A stretch of 64,000 nucleotides of DNA from Phorcus lineatus (lineage: Eukaryota; Mollusca; Gastropoda; Trochida; Trochidae): assembly GCA_921293015.1 (NCBI GenBank), contig OV121092.1:33425764-33489763 (forward strand). The letters run 5' to 3'. The translations under genes were made by a program, and so were the position numbers. This document shows, one piece after another, positions 22,001-29,900 of this stretch; position 1 is the first letter of the stretch, and every line of letters starts with the position of its first letter. The notes beneath the pieces were generated by a model that saw only the letters and a program-made list of their open reading frames with translations, was not told the origin of the DNA and made no database searches.

Positions 22001-24081
22001 ATTATCAATTTGCTTTGTCAGTAAAGCTTAAAAAGTTTAACTTCATACCACTCGGAGAACATAATTATTTAAAATTACATTCTATGTTTGTAATCACATA
22101 TCTTAAAAAGTACAAAATCTTGGACTTTTAGGGTCAGCTCTTTACGCAGCAAGCAGAAGTGCTGAAAGCACAAACAACTGATCCACTGGTCCTATAGGGA
22201 TCTTTATCTAAGTACAATCATGTTTTGATTGTGATGTACTGAGACATAGATATATAGATATTTGTCTCTTGTTTATCATCAATGCCAGGGTCCTATTTAG
22301 AGGCATCCCAATAGGAGATCTTTTAGACAGGTCACCGTCATTTCATATTCTTTAAAACTTCTTGGTGCTAGGAGGTACTAGCACCTCTAAATGATCTTTG
22401 AGCCATGCAGAGGAACATCCCAAAGAGGATGAAGCCTCAGTTACTAGATTAATAGCAATTCTAAATGATCTTTGAGCCATGCAGTAGAACATTCCAAAGA
22501 GGATGAAGCCTCAGTTACTAGATTAATAGCACCTCTAAATACTCTTTGAGCCATGCAGAGGAACATCCCAAAGAGGATGAAGCCTCAGTTACTAGATTAG
22601 TAGCACCTCTAAATGATCTTTGAGCCATGAAGAGGAACATCCCAAAGAGGATGAAGCCTCAGTTACTAGATTAATAGCACCTCTAAATACTCTTTGAGCC
22701 ATGCAGTAGGACATTCCAAAGAGGATGAAGCCTCAGTTACTAGATTAATAGCACATCTAAATGATCTTTGGGCCATGCAGTGGAACATCCCAAAGAGGTT
22801 GAAGCCTCAGTTACTAGATTAATAACACCTCTAAATGATCTTTGAGCATACAGTGGAACATCCCAAGGAGGATGAAGCCTCAGTTACTAGATTCATAGCA
22901 AATCTAAATGATCTTTGAGCCATGCAGTAGAACATTCCAAAGAGGATGAAGCCTCAGTTACTAGATTAATATCACCACTAAATGATCTTTGTGCTATGCA
23001 GCCGGACATCCCAAAGAGCGGGAGATCTCACCACAGTCACGGTCCTGGAGGGGAGAGGGACTACATCAGCTACACGGTCTCAGCTCCCAGTGGAAGGGGG
23101 ACAGCAATCTTCTCTGTTGATGGTCAGTTACTTGTTGTCTTTGTCTTTGCCAAGCGCAGTGAATTATTCAGAGACTGACATCTTTCATAAAAATTTTACA
23201 AAAATTATTTTGGATGATGATAAGAAGCTTCTGATATTTGTAACTTTTATCATATATCAACACCTGTTTTTAAAAGTTACAAATATCAGAACCTGCCAAG
23301 GATTTTTTCTTTATTTTATGAAGGAGGTGAAATTCTGTTCATCATCCGAAATAATTTTTGTTACATTTCCGGAAATAATAATTATAAATACTTCACTGTG
23401 CTTGGCAATGATGTCATCATGTTTATGACATCATAGCATACTAATGTCAGTACTTGATGATGTAAAACCATTGAGATGTCATTTACTTGAAGAGGGCAGG
23501 ATATTGTTCAAAATATACTCTCAAAGCATTATCTCCTAGTTATCGCCTGATCTCCAATAAGCAACATCTCCTGTGAAAAACAGTTTTAGATGATAAATTA
23601 TTTAGCTGCATAGTTGTCACAGGTAAGAATGCAATTGTCAATGGTCTTTATAACAGTGAAATTGTTCTTCAAACTTCCTCTGGAATAACAGGGATTAGGA
23701 AAGGCAGGGGCCATGGACAATTTTTCACATTGGATGAAATAATGGCCCATTCAAATTAGAAATCTTACCATTGCTACTTAAAGGGGAATGGCCAATTCAA
23801 AATTCTGAAAATGACTAAAATCCCTATTAATGGCCCATAATCAAAGGTGTCTTTCCCAATCCCTGAATAATAAAGTGATATCTAACTGTATATATATCTA
23901 TCCTTAATTCTCCCTCCCCACAGAGAACCAGGTGATGTCGGACGACCAGGACATGCCCGAGGACACGGTGCCTCTCCCCGCCCCCCCTCCCCAACCTCGT
24001 AACCAGGGTGACTGCGGGGAGGAAAGTCGCCCCTCGTCTCAAGGACACGTAGTCGTTCTGCCGTCTGTTGAGGCTCTGTGA
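933..24081 (+). CDS. Coiled-coil protein, C10orf67-like (DUF4709-type N-terminus), 17 exons
   Basis: Joining 17 exons with consistent phases gives an open frame of at least 519 residues ending in TGA at 24079-24081. Exons: 933-1053, 1882-1973, 2564-2615, 3580-3654, 4946-5122, 8122-8269, 10460-10518, 11167-11232, 11716-11727, 16802-16867, 19015-19122, 20449-20540, 21041-21106, 21447-21534, 21907-21966, 23002-23122, 23924-24081. The N-terminal block (KIGFFSMDRSTQTE, then a helical DVAELRRDINF segment) matches my memory of vertebrate C10orf67, which has GYFSTDHATQTD there. The middle is charged coiled coil (KLDMEKMMEEK, KLLQDQKKILEELLAK). A conserved-looking WEKKFAILQQSLHALKDE block follows, then a Ser/Gly/Pro-rich tail. 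No signal peptide or membrane segment is visible. Function is unknown. The start is open: ATG 913 or 973, or an upstream exon. Identity is from memory of the family; the gene model is read directly. Confidence 0.7.
1882..1973 (+). CDS. C10orf67-like exon b
   Basis: 30 codons plus 2 nt, starting DVAELRRDINFTKHVMQADY. TTTTCCAG acceptor and GTGAGT donor. Amphipathic helix of the DUF4709-like region. Confidence 0.85.
2088..2340 (+). mobile_element. SINE, 5'-truncated copy
   Basis: Same body as the 19191-19495 element, from GCCCGCCAGGGGCTCGGCAA through GAGAACTGTTCTACACGC to the AACCCCAACTCACTCACT tail. The tRNA head is missing except for its last bases. Confidence 0.85.
2564..2615 (+). CDS. C10orf67-like exon c
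   Basis: 52 nt, YCRINERVAELEKLHES. Phase 2 in, phase 0 out. Donor GTGAGT, acceptor ATGCACAG. Confidence 0.85.
3580..3654 (+). CDS. C10orf67-like exon d
   Basis: 25 codons, RVESVRKAYRQQLANAIARL then ASLFD. Donor GTAACT is weak but keeps phase 0. Confidence 0.8.
3745..4485. mobile_element. Compound fold-back element, family E, copy 1
   Basis: Two arms (about 3790-3930 and 4340-4460) are inverted relatives. Each arm is itself a palindrome built on TTTAATACTATTTTTATTAA and TCGTTAATGATTAGGTATCA. The centre holds TACGGCAATATTAAACTAG and two TGACGT sites. Confidence 0.7.
4946..5122 (+). CDS. C10orf67-like exon e
   Basis: 59 codons, coiled coil rich in Gln, Arg and Glu (KYKELQQTIQRNESVIHMLR). Acceptor CTGTTCAG, donor GTGGGT, phase 0 on both sides. 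Confidence 0.85.
5123..8121 (+). other. Large intron of the C10orf67-like gene
   Basis: AT-rich intron with no transposon I recognise apart from short simple tracts. It holds one exon-like open segment at 7618-7758, listed separately. Confidence 0.5.
7618..7758 (+). CDS. Candidate cassette or alternative first exon in the C10orf67-like gene
   Basis: An open segment runs from an AG at 7616-7617 to a strong donor GTAAGT at 7759. It encodes 47 codons (LMEISNNILPDPPKTIHDFF, then ERHKEIGEMNREQLPWIYNL, then HHLLDNG). The length is a multiple of three and phase 0, matching both neighbouring exons. Base composition is more coding-like than the surrounding intron. The polypyrimidine tract is poor, so the ATG at 7621 could instead begin an alternative first exon. 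It could also be chance or a transposon remnant. Confidence 0.35.
8122..8269 (+). CDS. C10orf67-like exon f
   Basis: 49 codons plus 1 nt. Glu/Lys-rich helix (QIKKFEKKVDRLVEALDIK). The donor GTGAGTAG is the sequence copied throughout the adjacent minisatellite. Confidence 0.9.
8270..10220 (+). repeat. Intronic minisatellite starting at a 5' splice site
   Basis: About 50 units of ~30-37 bp with the core GTAGACAGGTTATTTGGTCA followed by AGGCAATGACTCTTTGA or AGGCCATGACTGTGA. The first diverged units abut exon f directly, and many units keep GTGAGTAGAC, the exact start of the intron. Higher-order repeats are visible: a ~359-bp block (8751 and 9110) and a ~179-bp block (9723, 9902, 10081). The unit reads no long frame. 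Confidence 0.95.
10460..10518 (+). CDS. C10orf67-like exon g
   Basis: 59 nt, (N)KEVETLTDQVEKLKMLVEQ, heptad-like coiled coil. Phase 1 in, phase 0 out. Donor GTGAGA. Confidence 0.9.
11167..11232 (+). CDS. C10orf67-like exon h
   Basis: 22 codons, LKHEKNELKAFAEQDKASSK then RM. Acceptor CTCCTGTTAG, donor GTATGT. Confidence 0.85.
11716..11727 (+). CDS. C10orf67-like 12-nt microexon
   Basis: TTTTTTCTCTGCAG, then GCTGAGGAAATG, then GTAAAT. It encodes AEEM in phase 0, extending the coiled coil. The acceptor is excellent and the donor fair. Skipping would remove four residues without a frameshift. Confidence 0.6.
11985..12115. repeat. Short degenerate tandem repeat
   Basis: Three or four imperfect units of 30-40 bp sharing GCGTAGCAAAATGTTGTAAT-type sequence. 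Confidence 0.6.
12445..12928. mobile_element. MITE family A (GGCACAGAGTATGTT termini), copy 1
   Basis: About 480 bp bounded by AAAGGGGCACAGAGTATGTT and its inverted counterpart AAACATACTCTGTGTCACTT. There is no transposase-like frame. Other copies are at 47332-47986, 51889-52341 and 58325-58808. The internal motif TTATTTACAGCAGA and a segment ending TAGGGCCGTTTTC recur among copies. Confidence 0.8.
13565..14470. mobile_element. MITE-like family B with TGACGTCA palindromes, copy 1
   Basis: Begins ATACAATTATAGACTGGTGA, forms a local hairpin with the inverse sequence near 13645-13670, and holds several TGACGTCA or near-identical sites (13747-13800, 14395-14430). It shares the GACCTAGGGCAAAATATCAC block near 14370 with copy 2 at 19660-20190. 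The outer limits are approximate. Confidence 0.6.
16802..16867 (+). CDS. C10orf67-like exon j
   Basis: 22 codons, LEKQKLDMEKMMEEKIRLAR then ES. Phase 0 both ends. Acceptor ACGTATTTCAG, donor GTGAGT. Confidence 0.9.
17200..17645. repeat. Repeat remnant with ATTGCAATAC motifs
   Basis: Repeated and inverted ATTGCAATAC/GTATTGCAAT sequences occur at about 17235 and 17550-17600, ending in AGCTATACCCATCCTTA. A related AAGGATGGGTATCGCTCCC block occurs at about 20552. Probably a diverged short transposon; limits unclear. Confidence 0.4.
18102..18542 (-). mobile_element. MITE-like family C with 147-bp palindrome, copy 1
   Basis: Inverse orientation of the copy at 55788-56164. It starts TTATCATCCAAAACTGTG, carries ACGTCA/TGACATCA repeats at 18205-18310, then TTTTGGATTATAA, and ends in a near-perfect fold-back palindrome at 18396-18542 (AGAATCTCACCC...GGGTGAGATTCT). 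No open frame. Confidence 0.75.
19015..19122 (+). CDS. C10orf67-like exon k
   Basis: 36 codons, coiled coil ending KLLQDQKKILEELLAK. Phase 0. Acceptor GTGCTACAG, donor GTCAGT. Confidence 0.9.
19191..19495 (+). mobile_element. tRNA-derived SINE, full length, with target-site duplication
   Basis: The head is tRNA-like: GTGGGATAGCGCAGTGGTTA fits an A box, and TTGTTCAAATTCCGCC is a decayed B box. A shared body (CAACTTTGTCTGCAG, AGAGAACTGTTCTAC) follows, then a tail AACCCCAATTCACTCACTCA. Flanking 12-bp copies CTGTTTCAGGGT (19179-19190) and CTGTTTCAAGGT (19496-19507) look like a target-site duplication, as expected from LINE-mediated insertion. It lies 68 bp past the exon k donor. Confidence 0.9.
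19660..20190. mobile_element. MITE-like family B, copy 2
   Basis: Shares ATACAATTATAGACTGGTGA, AATGACGTCACGATAA, TTGACGTCATTATGTCT and CGTGACCGCTTCTCGACCAA with copy 1 at 13565, plus the CCCTAGGGCAAAATATCAC block near its end. The second hairpin arm of copy 1 is absent here. Confidence 0.65.
20449..20540 (+). CDS. C10orf67-like exon l
   Basis: 30 codons plus 2 nt. Ser/Gly linker (ERSKNGAGSQDSGD) then VEKLRKSEQRMREEVI. Donor GTACAT. Confidence 0.85.
21041..21106 (+). CDS. C10orf67-like exon m
   Basis: 66 nt, LKKEIERTNRIWEKKFAILQ then Q. First half of the WEKKF...SLHALKDE block. Donor GTTTGT. Confidence 0.85.
21447..21534 (+). CDS. C10orf67-like exon n
   Basis: 88 nt, (S)LHALKDESYLRQTLQRQAAT then LHQAAVSYS. 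Likely the most conserved C-terminal segment. Acceptor TTTTTTCACAG, donor GTGAGT. Confidence 0.9.
21907..21966 (+). CDS. C10orf67-like exon o
   Basis: 20 codons, VDSPVGIMPAKVSSSSRKPL. Ser-rich tail. Phase 0, donor GTAAGA. Confidence 0.85.
22380..23001 (+). repeat. ~74-bp tandem array ending at a 3' splice site
   Basis: Eight to nine units of ~74 bp (CTAAATGATCTTTGAGCCAT, then GCAG, then GGAACATCCCAAAGAGGATG, then AAGCCTCAGTTACTAGATTA). The last unit runs into the real intron end and exon p start (GATCTTTGTGCTATGCAG then CCGGACATCCCAAAGAG). Every unit thus carries a copy of the acceptor and the first exon bases. Confidence 0.95.
23002..23122 (+). CDS. C10orf67-like exon p
   Basis: 40 codons plus 1 nt, low-complexity Ser/His/Gly-rich (PDIPKSGRSHHSHGPGGERD). 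Its first ~17 bases resemble the tandem units upstream. Donor GTCAGT. Confidence 0.9.
23186..23600. mobile_element. MITE-like family C, copy 2 (diverged)
   Basis: TTATTTTGGATGATGATAAG, then a shorter fold-back (TTCTGATATTTGTAACTTTT and its inverse), then TCATCATCCGAAATAATTTT, GATGTCATCATG repeats, and an end AGTTTTAGATGATAAAT. Related to the copies at 18102 and 55788. Confidence 0.6.
23686..23868. mobile_element. MITE family D (CAGGGATTGGGAAAG termini), copy 1
   Basis: About 180 bp from CAGGGATTAGGAAAGGCAGG to CTTTCCCAATCCCTG, with internal AAAGGGGAATGGCC. AATAA flanks both sides. Further copies are at 39970-40125 and 54712-54890. Confidence 0.75.
23924..24081 (+). CDS. C10orf67-like terminal coding exon q
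   Basis: 52 codons including TGA at 24079. Acidic then Pro-rich (MSDDQDMPEDTVPLPAPPPQ) and ends VVVLPSVEAL. Acceptor CTCCCTCCCCACAG. Confidence 0.9.
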
Positions 24082-25884
24082 TAAAGAAGTTGATGAGGAG
24101 AAGGAAAACAACTTCATATTATTGTCAAAGAAATTGTTCTATGGGTTTGAAGCATTATTATATTGCTGTCTTTCAAATTATGAGGTGTATCTAGAGTTTA
24201 AACTGAGAATGAAATTAGTCATTGGAAATGGATTCCAATATATTTTTTACTGTTAACTGCAATTGAATTTAAAATTATGATGTGTTTTATCAAAGTTGTG
24301 CAACTAAGTGAAAGCATTTATTTTATTGTTCTGATCAGAGGGAAGAACATGTAGATTGTAGATAATCAAATCTTCTTGTTTTCAAGGATTTAGAAGCTAA
24401 ATCCGATTTTCAGTATTGTGGTTGTATTGTTACCAAGGAATTAAATTTGAATTAGTGAAGAAATCCTTGCTTAAACAAAGAGGAAATGTTCTGATACTCA
24501 AGATCAGATGATGAGCTGTTGGTTGGTGAACATTGATATATTATTGTGTATCAAAAGTTCCAGGAAACTGTTTTGAAGTTCAACTCCAGTATTTCCTTCC
24601 TTCCAGTATTCTTGTAATCCTTATCACTAAACAATTCAACTGACATTGATTATCTTGTTGTGCAGTATTTACAAGAATACTCTGATATATAATATTATGT
24701 CCGTCCTAATTGATATGGAACATGGAGAAAGCATTATTTGTATTAAATCTGTATTTATACTAGGGAGATTTTTTTAATTGTGTGGTTTTGTACATTTTCC
24801 ATGTGTTGAATTTTTCATGTATCAAATATGTTTTTTCCCATGGTATAATTGTCTGTCTCCAAAGTTGTTTGAAACATGTTGTATATCCTTCCCAAAGAAT
24901 TTATCTGATGGTACCAAGTGTTTAATTTATGTATTTGAATGATGTTGATCAGCATTATAGCATGTCAGCGACATGACGTCAACCTTTTGTGCCCCTAGAC
25001 TGTGATATATATATATGTAAATAAATATTTTATCTTTTCATTTGGATTTGTTCATGCAGAACTTGCAATCATGGCAAAATTCCAATTCTTGAGGACAAAG
25101 TTTGATTTAATAAGCATCTTTAAATGAAAACAGTCCAAGTATAAGGTTTGCTGCTCTGCACTATGATGACAACACAGTTGCAGTAGCATGTTTTTTTTGG
25201 TAAACTATGTGATCTCATGAAAATAAAATGTCTTTTCATCAATAGAAGCAGTTTTAAAAGGCATGTACCAAGATCGGTTAAGATATGCAAGTCCATTTCC
25301 CTACCTCAAATGATAAATAATGGATGCTATTGGATTGATAACTGATTATTTCCTATATTGATTATTTATAGTGTTCTGTCAAATCACAGATAAGACACAG
25401 GCAAGAGATTATATATTTTTGTTATGTTTCTGGGGAGGTAGGACTAAATTTTGAATCTCTGCCTGTGTCATATCCTTGTTTTGACGGTGCATTCCCCTTT
25501 TTAACAATGATAATTCACTTGTACCCACGTGAATCATTGATCCACAGTTTTAATATATGAGTGTTTATGCCATCATGTTAGCTTAGGTTAGCCCCACCTT
25601 GGACGAAACAGATGATCAGGATGAATAATGAGAAAGTTTGACGAAATAAAATCTTTCAAAAAATGTGCTACTTCCCCTTTAAGAAAGCTCACATTTGAAA
25701 ATCCTGTTTGTAATATGCTGGGATGCTGTTAAAAAGTAACCCTTGACAATTAACATCCCATGACAAATTTTCTGATGTAAGCTATGTTACAATAGGGTGT
25801 TGCCTCAGACCCCATCCTGGCTTGGTGCATGAAATCCAGATCACTCCACAACACAGAAACCAAGCCAAATTCTGATTCAGAACA
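24082..25884 (+). other. 3' flank / probable 3' UTR of the C10orf67-like gene
   Basis: AT-rich, no exon seen. AATAAA hexamers at 25020-25025 and 25222-25227 are plausible poly(A) signals for the plus-strand gene, which would give a 3' UTR of about 1 kb. Confidence 0.45.
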
Positions 25885-26204
25885 TTTATTATTTTCAACT
25901 TATGGTTTACACATGACAAACATAGTGATACTTAATCATTATGTACACATCGTAACAGCGAGACCTAGCTTTGTATACAGTTAGAGTACTATCAAAAGCA
26001 TCTTTAGTGTCCCCAATCTTTGTCAGCATAAAACTACAGGTTCTCATGAAAAGGCTATGTCTCTAATCCATACCAAAGTTCTGTCAAATTTTGAGTTTTT
26101 CAATTTTACAAATTTCTCAGGTAGATAAAACTCTTGCCAGTGTTGACCGCTTACTTCTTTCAAGCCTTGCTACATTCAGTGAACAATTATCTGCTCCAGG
26201 ACCT

Positions 26205-26320
26205 AGAATTTCAAAGCTCTCATAGAACTAAGATAACCGTAGGACAATATTAATATATGGTATCTATGACTATCTTTGCACTAAGAGAGTTTAGAAAATC
26301 TAGGCCCTTGTTTTCAGGGT
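26205..26320. mobile_element. Small fold-back element
   Basis: The ends are inverted relatives: CCTAGAATTTCAAAGCTCTC and AGAGAGTTTAGAAAATCTAGG. A diverged relative lies at about 36912-37015 (GCCTAAAATTTCAAAGCTCT). Confidence 0.5.
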
Positions 26321-26863
26321 ACTAGTATTACATCCACACTTGATAAATCAGAAATCACTCGGAGGTTGCTAACAATTGCCAACAAGGGTATGATCTCCAA
26401 AACAGTTTTTGCACAATGCAGGAAGGTTAAAAACAGTCAGTGGTGGCAATTGGCGCAGGTTATGTTGCTCAGGGTTGACTTTTTTTTCACCTACAACATT
26501 TCCCTAAATTTCATACATCTACATTATGTCACTTTGGCAATTATCTTAAAAGTTAATTTGTTCAAAATTTCCAATATCATATCTTGGCCAAAATACAACA
26601 TTGGTTGCCAAGGGGTGTTGAAAGAAACGGAACCTGTATTTGCATTTTAGAAAAATCTTGTCATATATTCATAACATATTGAGTCATTTTTACACCAATG
26701 AAATATGAAACTTTGCATTGTCAACAAAACAAATAGTGCCAACAATTTCCAAAATTTTTTCAAACATAAGAAAAATTCATCAAAGTCCAAAAAGATGATT
26801 ATTGTTGAAATTGGTCTCTCAAGAAGAGTGATTGAAATGATGGGACACAACACTGATAAATTT

Positions 26864-26968
26864 ACCTGCGAGTTCTGCATAAATACTCATCAAATTTGGA
26901 AAGGACACATGAAAATATAAACCTGCGTGTTCTGCATAAATACTCATAAAATTTGGAAAGGACACATG
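26864..26968. repeat. 57-bp direct tandem duplication
   Basis: Two adjacent copies of TTCTGCATAAATACTCATCA followed by AATTTGGAAAGGACACATG differ at only a few bases. Confidence 0.85.
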
Positions 26969-29900
26969 GTAATTTAACCTTTAGGAACAGTTACGTGGTA
27001 CTATTTGCCTACTTATTGTGCAACTCACATGGATTTGTTGAACTCAGGAGACCCTGTACTAGACCCGGTAGTAAGTCCCCGCACTCAGCAAGGCATATTT
27101 GTATATTCATCACTGCATAAAGGACCTTTTCCTTGACACTGACTACTGGCGGTATTGCTAGTGATTGAGATGATTAAAACAGCTAGAAGCTCAACAAAGA
27201 TATATCTATCAACAGAACTATATACTCATTTGTACACTCTCATTCAATGCTCCTGATCATCACTGATGAAATAAATGTGCAACAGCTCGGCTTGGGTAAA
27301 ACTTATTTCAACAAGGTACTTTCAGTAAATTCAAAATCATAATGATAACCCATGTATAAAGCACGTTTTCACATGCACAAATATACAGGAAATAGTCCCC
27401 GTAAATGATTGTACTACTCGGCAATAAAAAAAGCGTTTAAATTCCTTTCTTCTGTGACAAAATAGTTGCAAGACTTTCCCTATATATCTATTTCAACATT
27501 GATCCAAACTTTTCTATTATTTTATCACAAATGCAAGTCAAGACACCAAAACTTAAACTAAGGTCATAAATAAAATATATTAACCATTAGCTTAAACCGT
27601 AATCATATATTTACAAAATTTGAACATTTCGATGGTAAGAAAATGGAATGATAACCCTCAAAGTTATTGATAACAAATGGTTCAAGTGCAAAGTGCTGAA
27701 GGTGAAAACAATAGGTGAAAGAGAATTGAGAAAACTTAACAATCCAAGTAGCGACAAAGACTTTTGGTCACAAAACAGTTTAAAACAGACAATATAATTT
27801 ACATGAATCAAAATGATATTTATGGTATTCAATGGATGTCAATAAAGAAAAAAGTAAAGTACATTTATCTTTAAAGTTTCTTTAAGAATTTACAGTGGTT
27901 CAGTCATTGAAATATTGTAAATTTCCTCATGAGTTAAACGCTGATTACAAAAAAAGACAGACTTCTTGAAGCACTGAGAAATCATGCAAAATTCTTCTCC
28001 AAAACTTAACTTTCAGCATCAAACAATATACTTAGATGAAAGAAACTTGAAAGATCAAATATAAGCTTGAAATCCTCACTAAAATGAAATAGGGCCTACT
28101 ACAGACAGTCATATACACAAGTAACAGTAATTTTGCATATTGGATGTGTGTTATACATAAAATCAGCATTCATCTTTAATGTACTTAACATATAATAATA
28201 AAGATGATAAAGTAACACAAGAAATGAAACGATATTATTGCAATACAGATAATGAATTCAAAATCATTTAGAGCCAACAGAACACAATCATATCAACATC
28301 TCTTGCAAAAGTGTAACAGCATTAACTTAATTAAAAACAACACTTTAGAAACTTATCATAAGATTTCTTTTTATTCAGTTTAAATTGACAATGACAGCAT
28401 TCTTGCTGCAAATTAACAATAAATATACTATTACATCATAATGGAATCTGAAAACATCCCATTCTTGATATATAATCTACATTTTAGCTAATGAATGTAT
28501 TTGCGCCAAATCATTTCTTGAGCGGCAAATTACTGGCATAAAAAGCTTATAAACAAAGAGAATATCAGTAATTATGAATTTGCCAGGAATATTCTATATT
28601 TGAAGAAAATTGTAAAATTCTAAAAAATAACGTTTAAAAGATTTTTGTCCCTACTTTAAAAAAAAACAATGGAAAACATGTTAAGTTAAAGAATTTGCCC
28701 TTTATGCAGTGGTCCCCTATTAAAGCAGCTTACAAGTGTATGAACTAGTAACACATCAAGGCAATACAATATTTCACCAAAACAACAACTACAATATAAG
28801 CAAATAAAATACTGAAAGCTGTATCTTTAAAACATAGGTTTCTTAAGAGTGGTTAGTCTCAGCGACATCATCAACTTTAACAAATGGTACATTTTCACAG
28901 CATCAACACAAAATGCATATTTAGGTAGATGGGGAAGAGAGAGAGAGAATGAAGAAGTCAATAAAGCAACAGCAGTGTAAAGAAGCATCTTATAAATAGC
29001 AACTTCAAAAATGATAAAAAATACCACAAATAATGAATTAAGTTTTTAAGAACTAAAATGAAAATGAAAATATATGATTATATTGATTCAATGTTATCGA
29101 GAGTATGGCTTAACATCAGAGATCAAATTCCAACAATTATCAACTGCTTGAGTCAGAATTTAACCTTGAACTTTTACTGCAATCTAAAGATTATCTATAG
29201 AATTTTTAGCTTGCATTGTACCAGCTTATAAAATGACCCCCAATGAAGATCAGCTTTTTATAGTTTACAAACTTTCAGCTATTATTACTGAATATACAGT
29301 TAGAATCATAAAAAGCAGATGTAAATTAATATTTATCAATGCCTATTGCAAGCCTATAGGCTTAAAGCATTGTTATCATGTTATCAACAAAAAGTACAGC
29401 TTTTATAACAATTCTCTTTTTCATATAGCCAAACTTTCAACCTTTGTCTGAGATGCTTCATGTAATTAGTGTCTTGTGTTTGATTTTGTCACTAAAGGGG
29501 AACGGTTTCCTCTTAAAAATGAACCATTTTTATATTTCAACATAAGACAGGATATTTTGATTAGTGTGCAACTTGGTGGGATGAAATATGACTGATGGTT
29601 TATTTCAATAAGGTAAGCAAGAAAAATACTTTGACTACAACATGCAGTATGCATTTCAGCTAATTTACAAAGAACTTTGGTATAAAGTACAAGTTTAATA
29701 TAACATCATCAGTAAAACAATCTTGTATCCACACATATGGCTTGATAAAAATATTTCAACTCTAATATAAATCTTATGAACATTTGAAAATGAATGACGT
29801 CAACATATCACCACAACAGATTAGTTTTCTTGAACTTACATTGAAATATTGTTTAATTGCAACCAACTAGTACTTCATTAACTACCAAGAAGCCAATCAA

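Noticed and set aside
22982..23428. 148-codon plus-strand open frame
   Set aside because: Reads exon p in the wrong frame and continues into intron and MITE sequence.
23827..24117. 96-codon minus-strand open frame
   Set aside because: Antisense shadow of the GC-rich last exon of the C10orf67-like gene.
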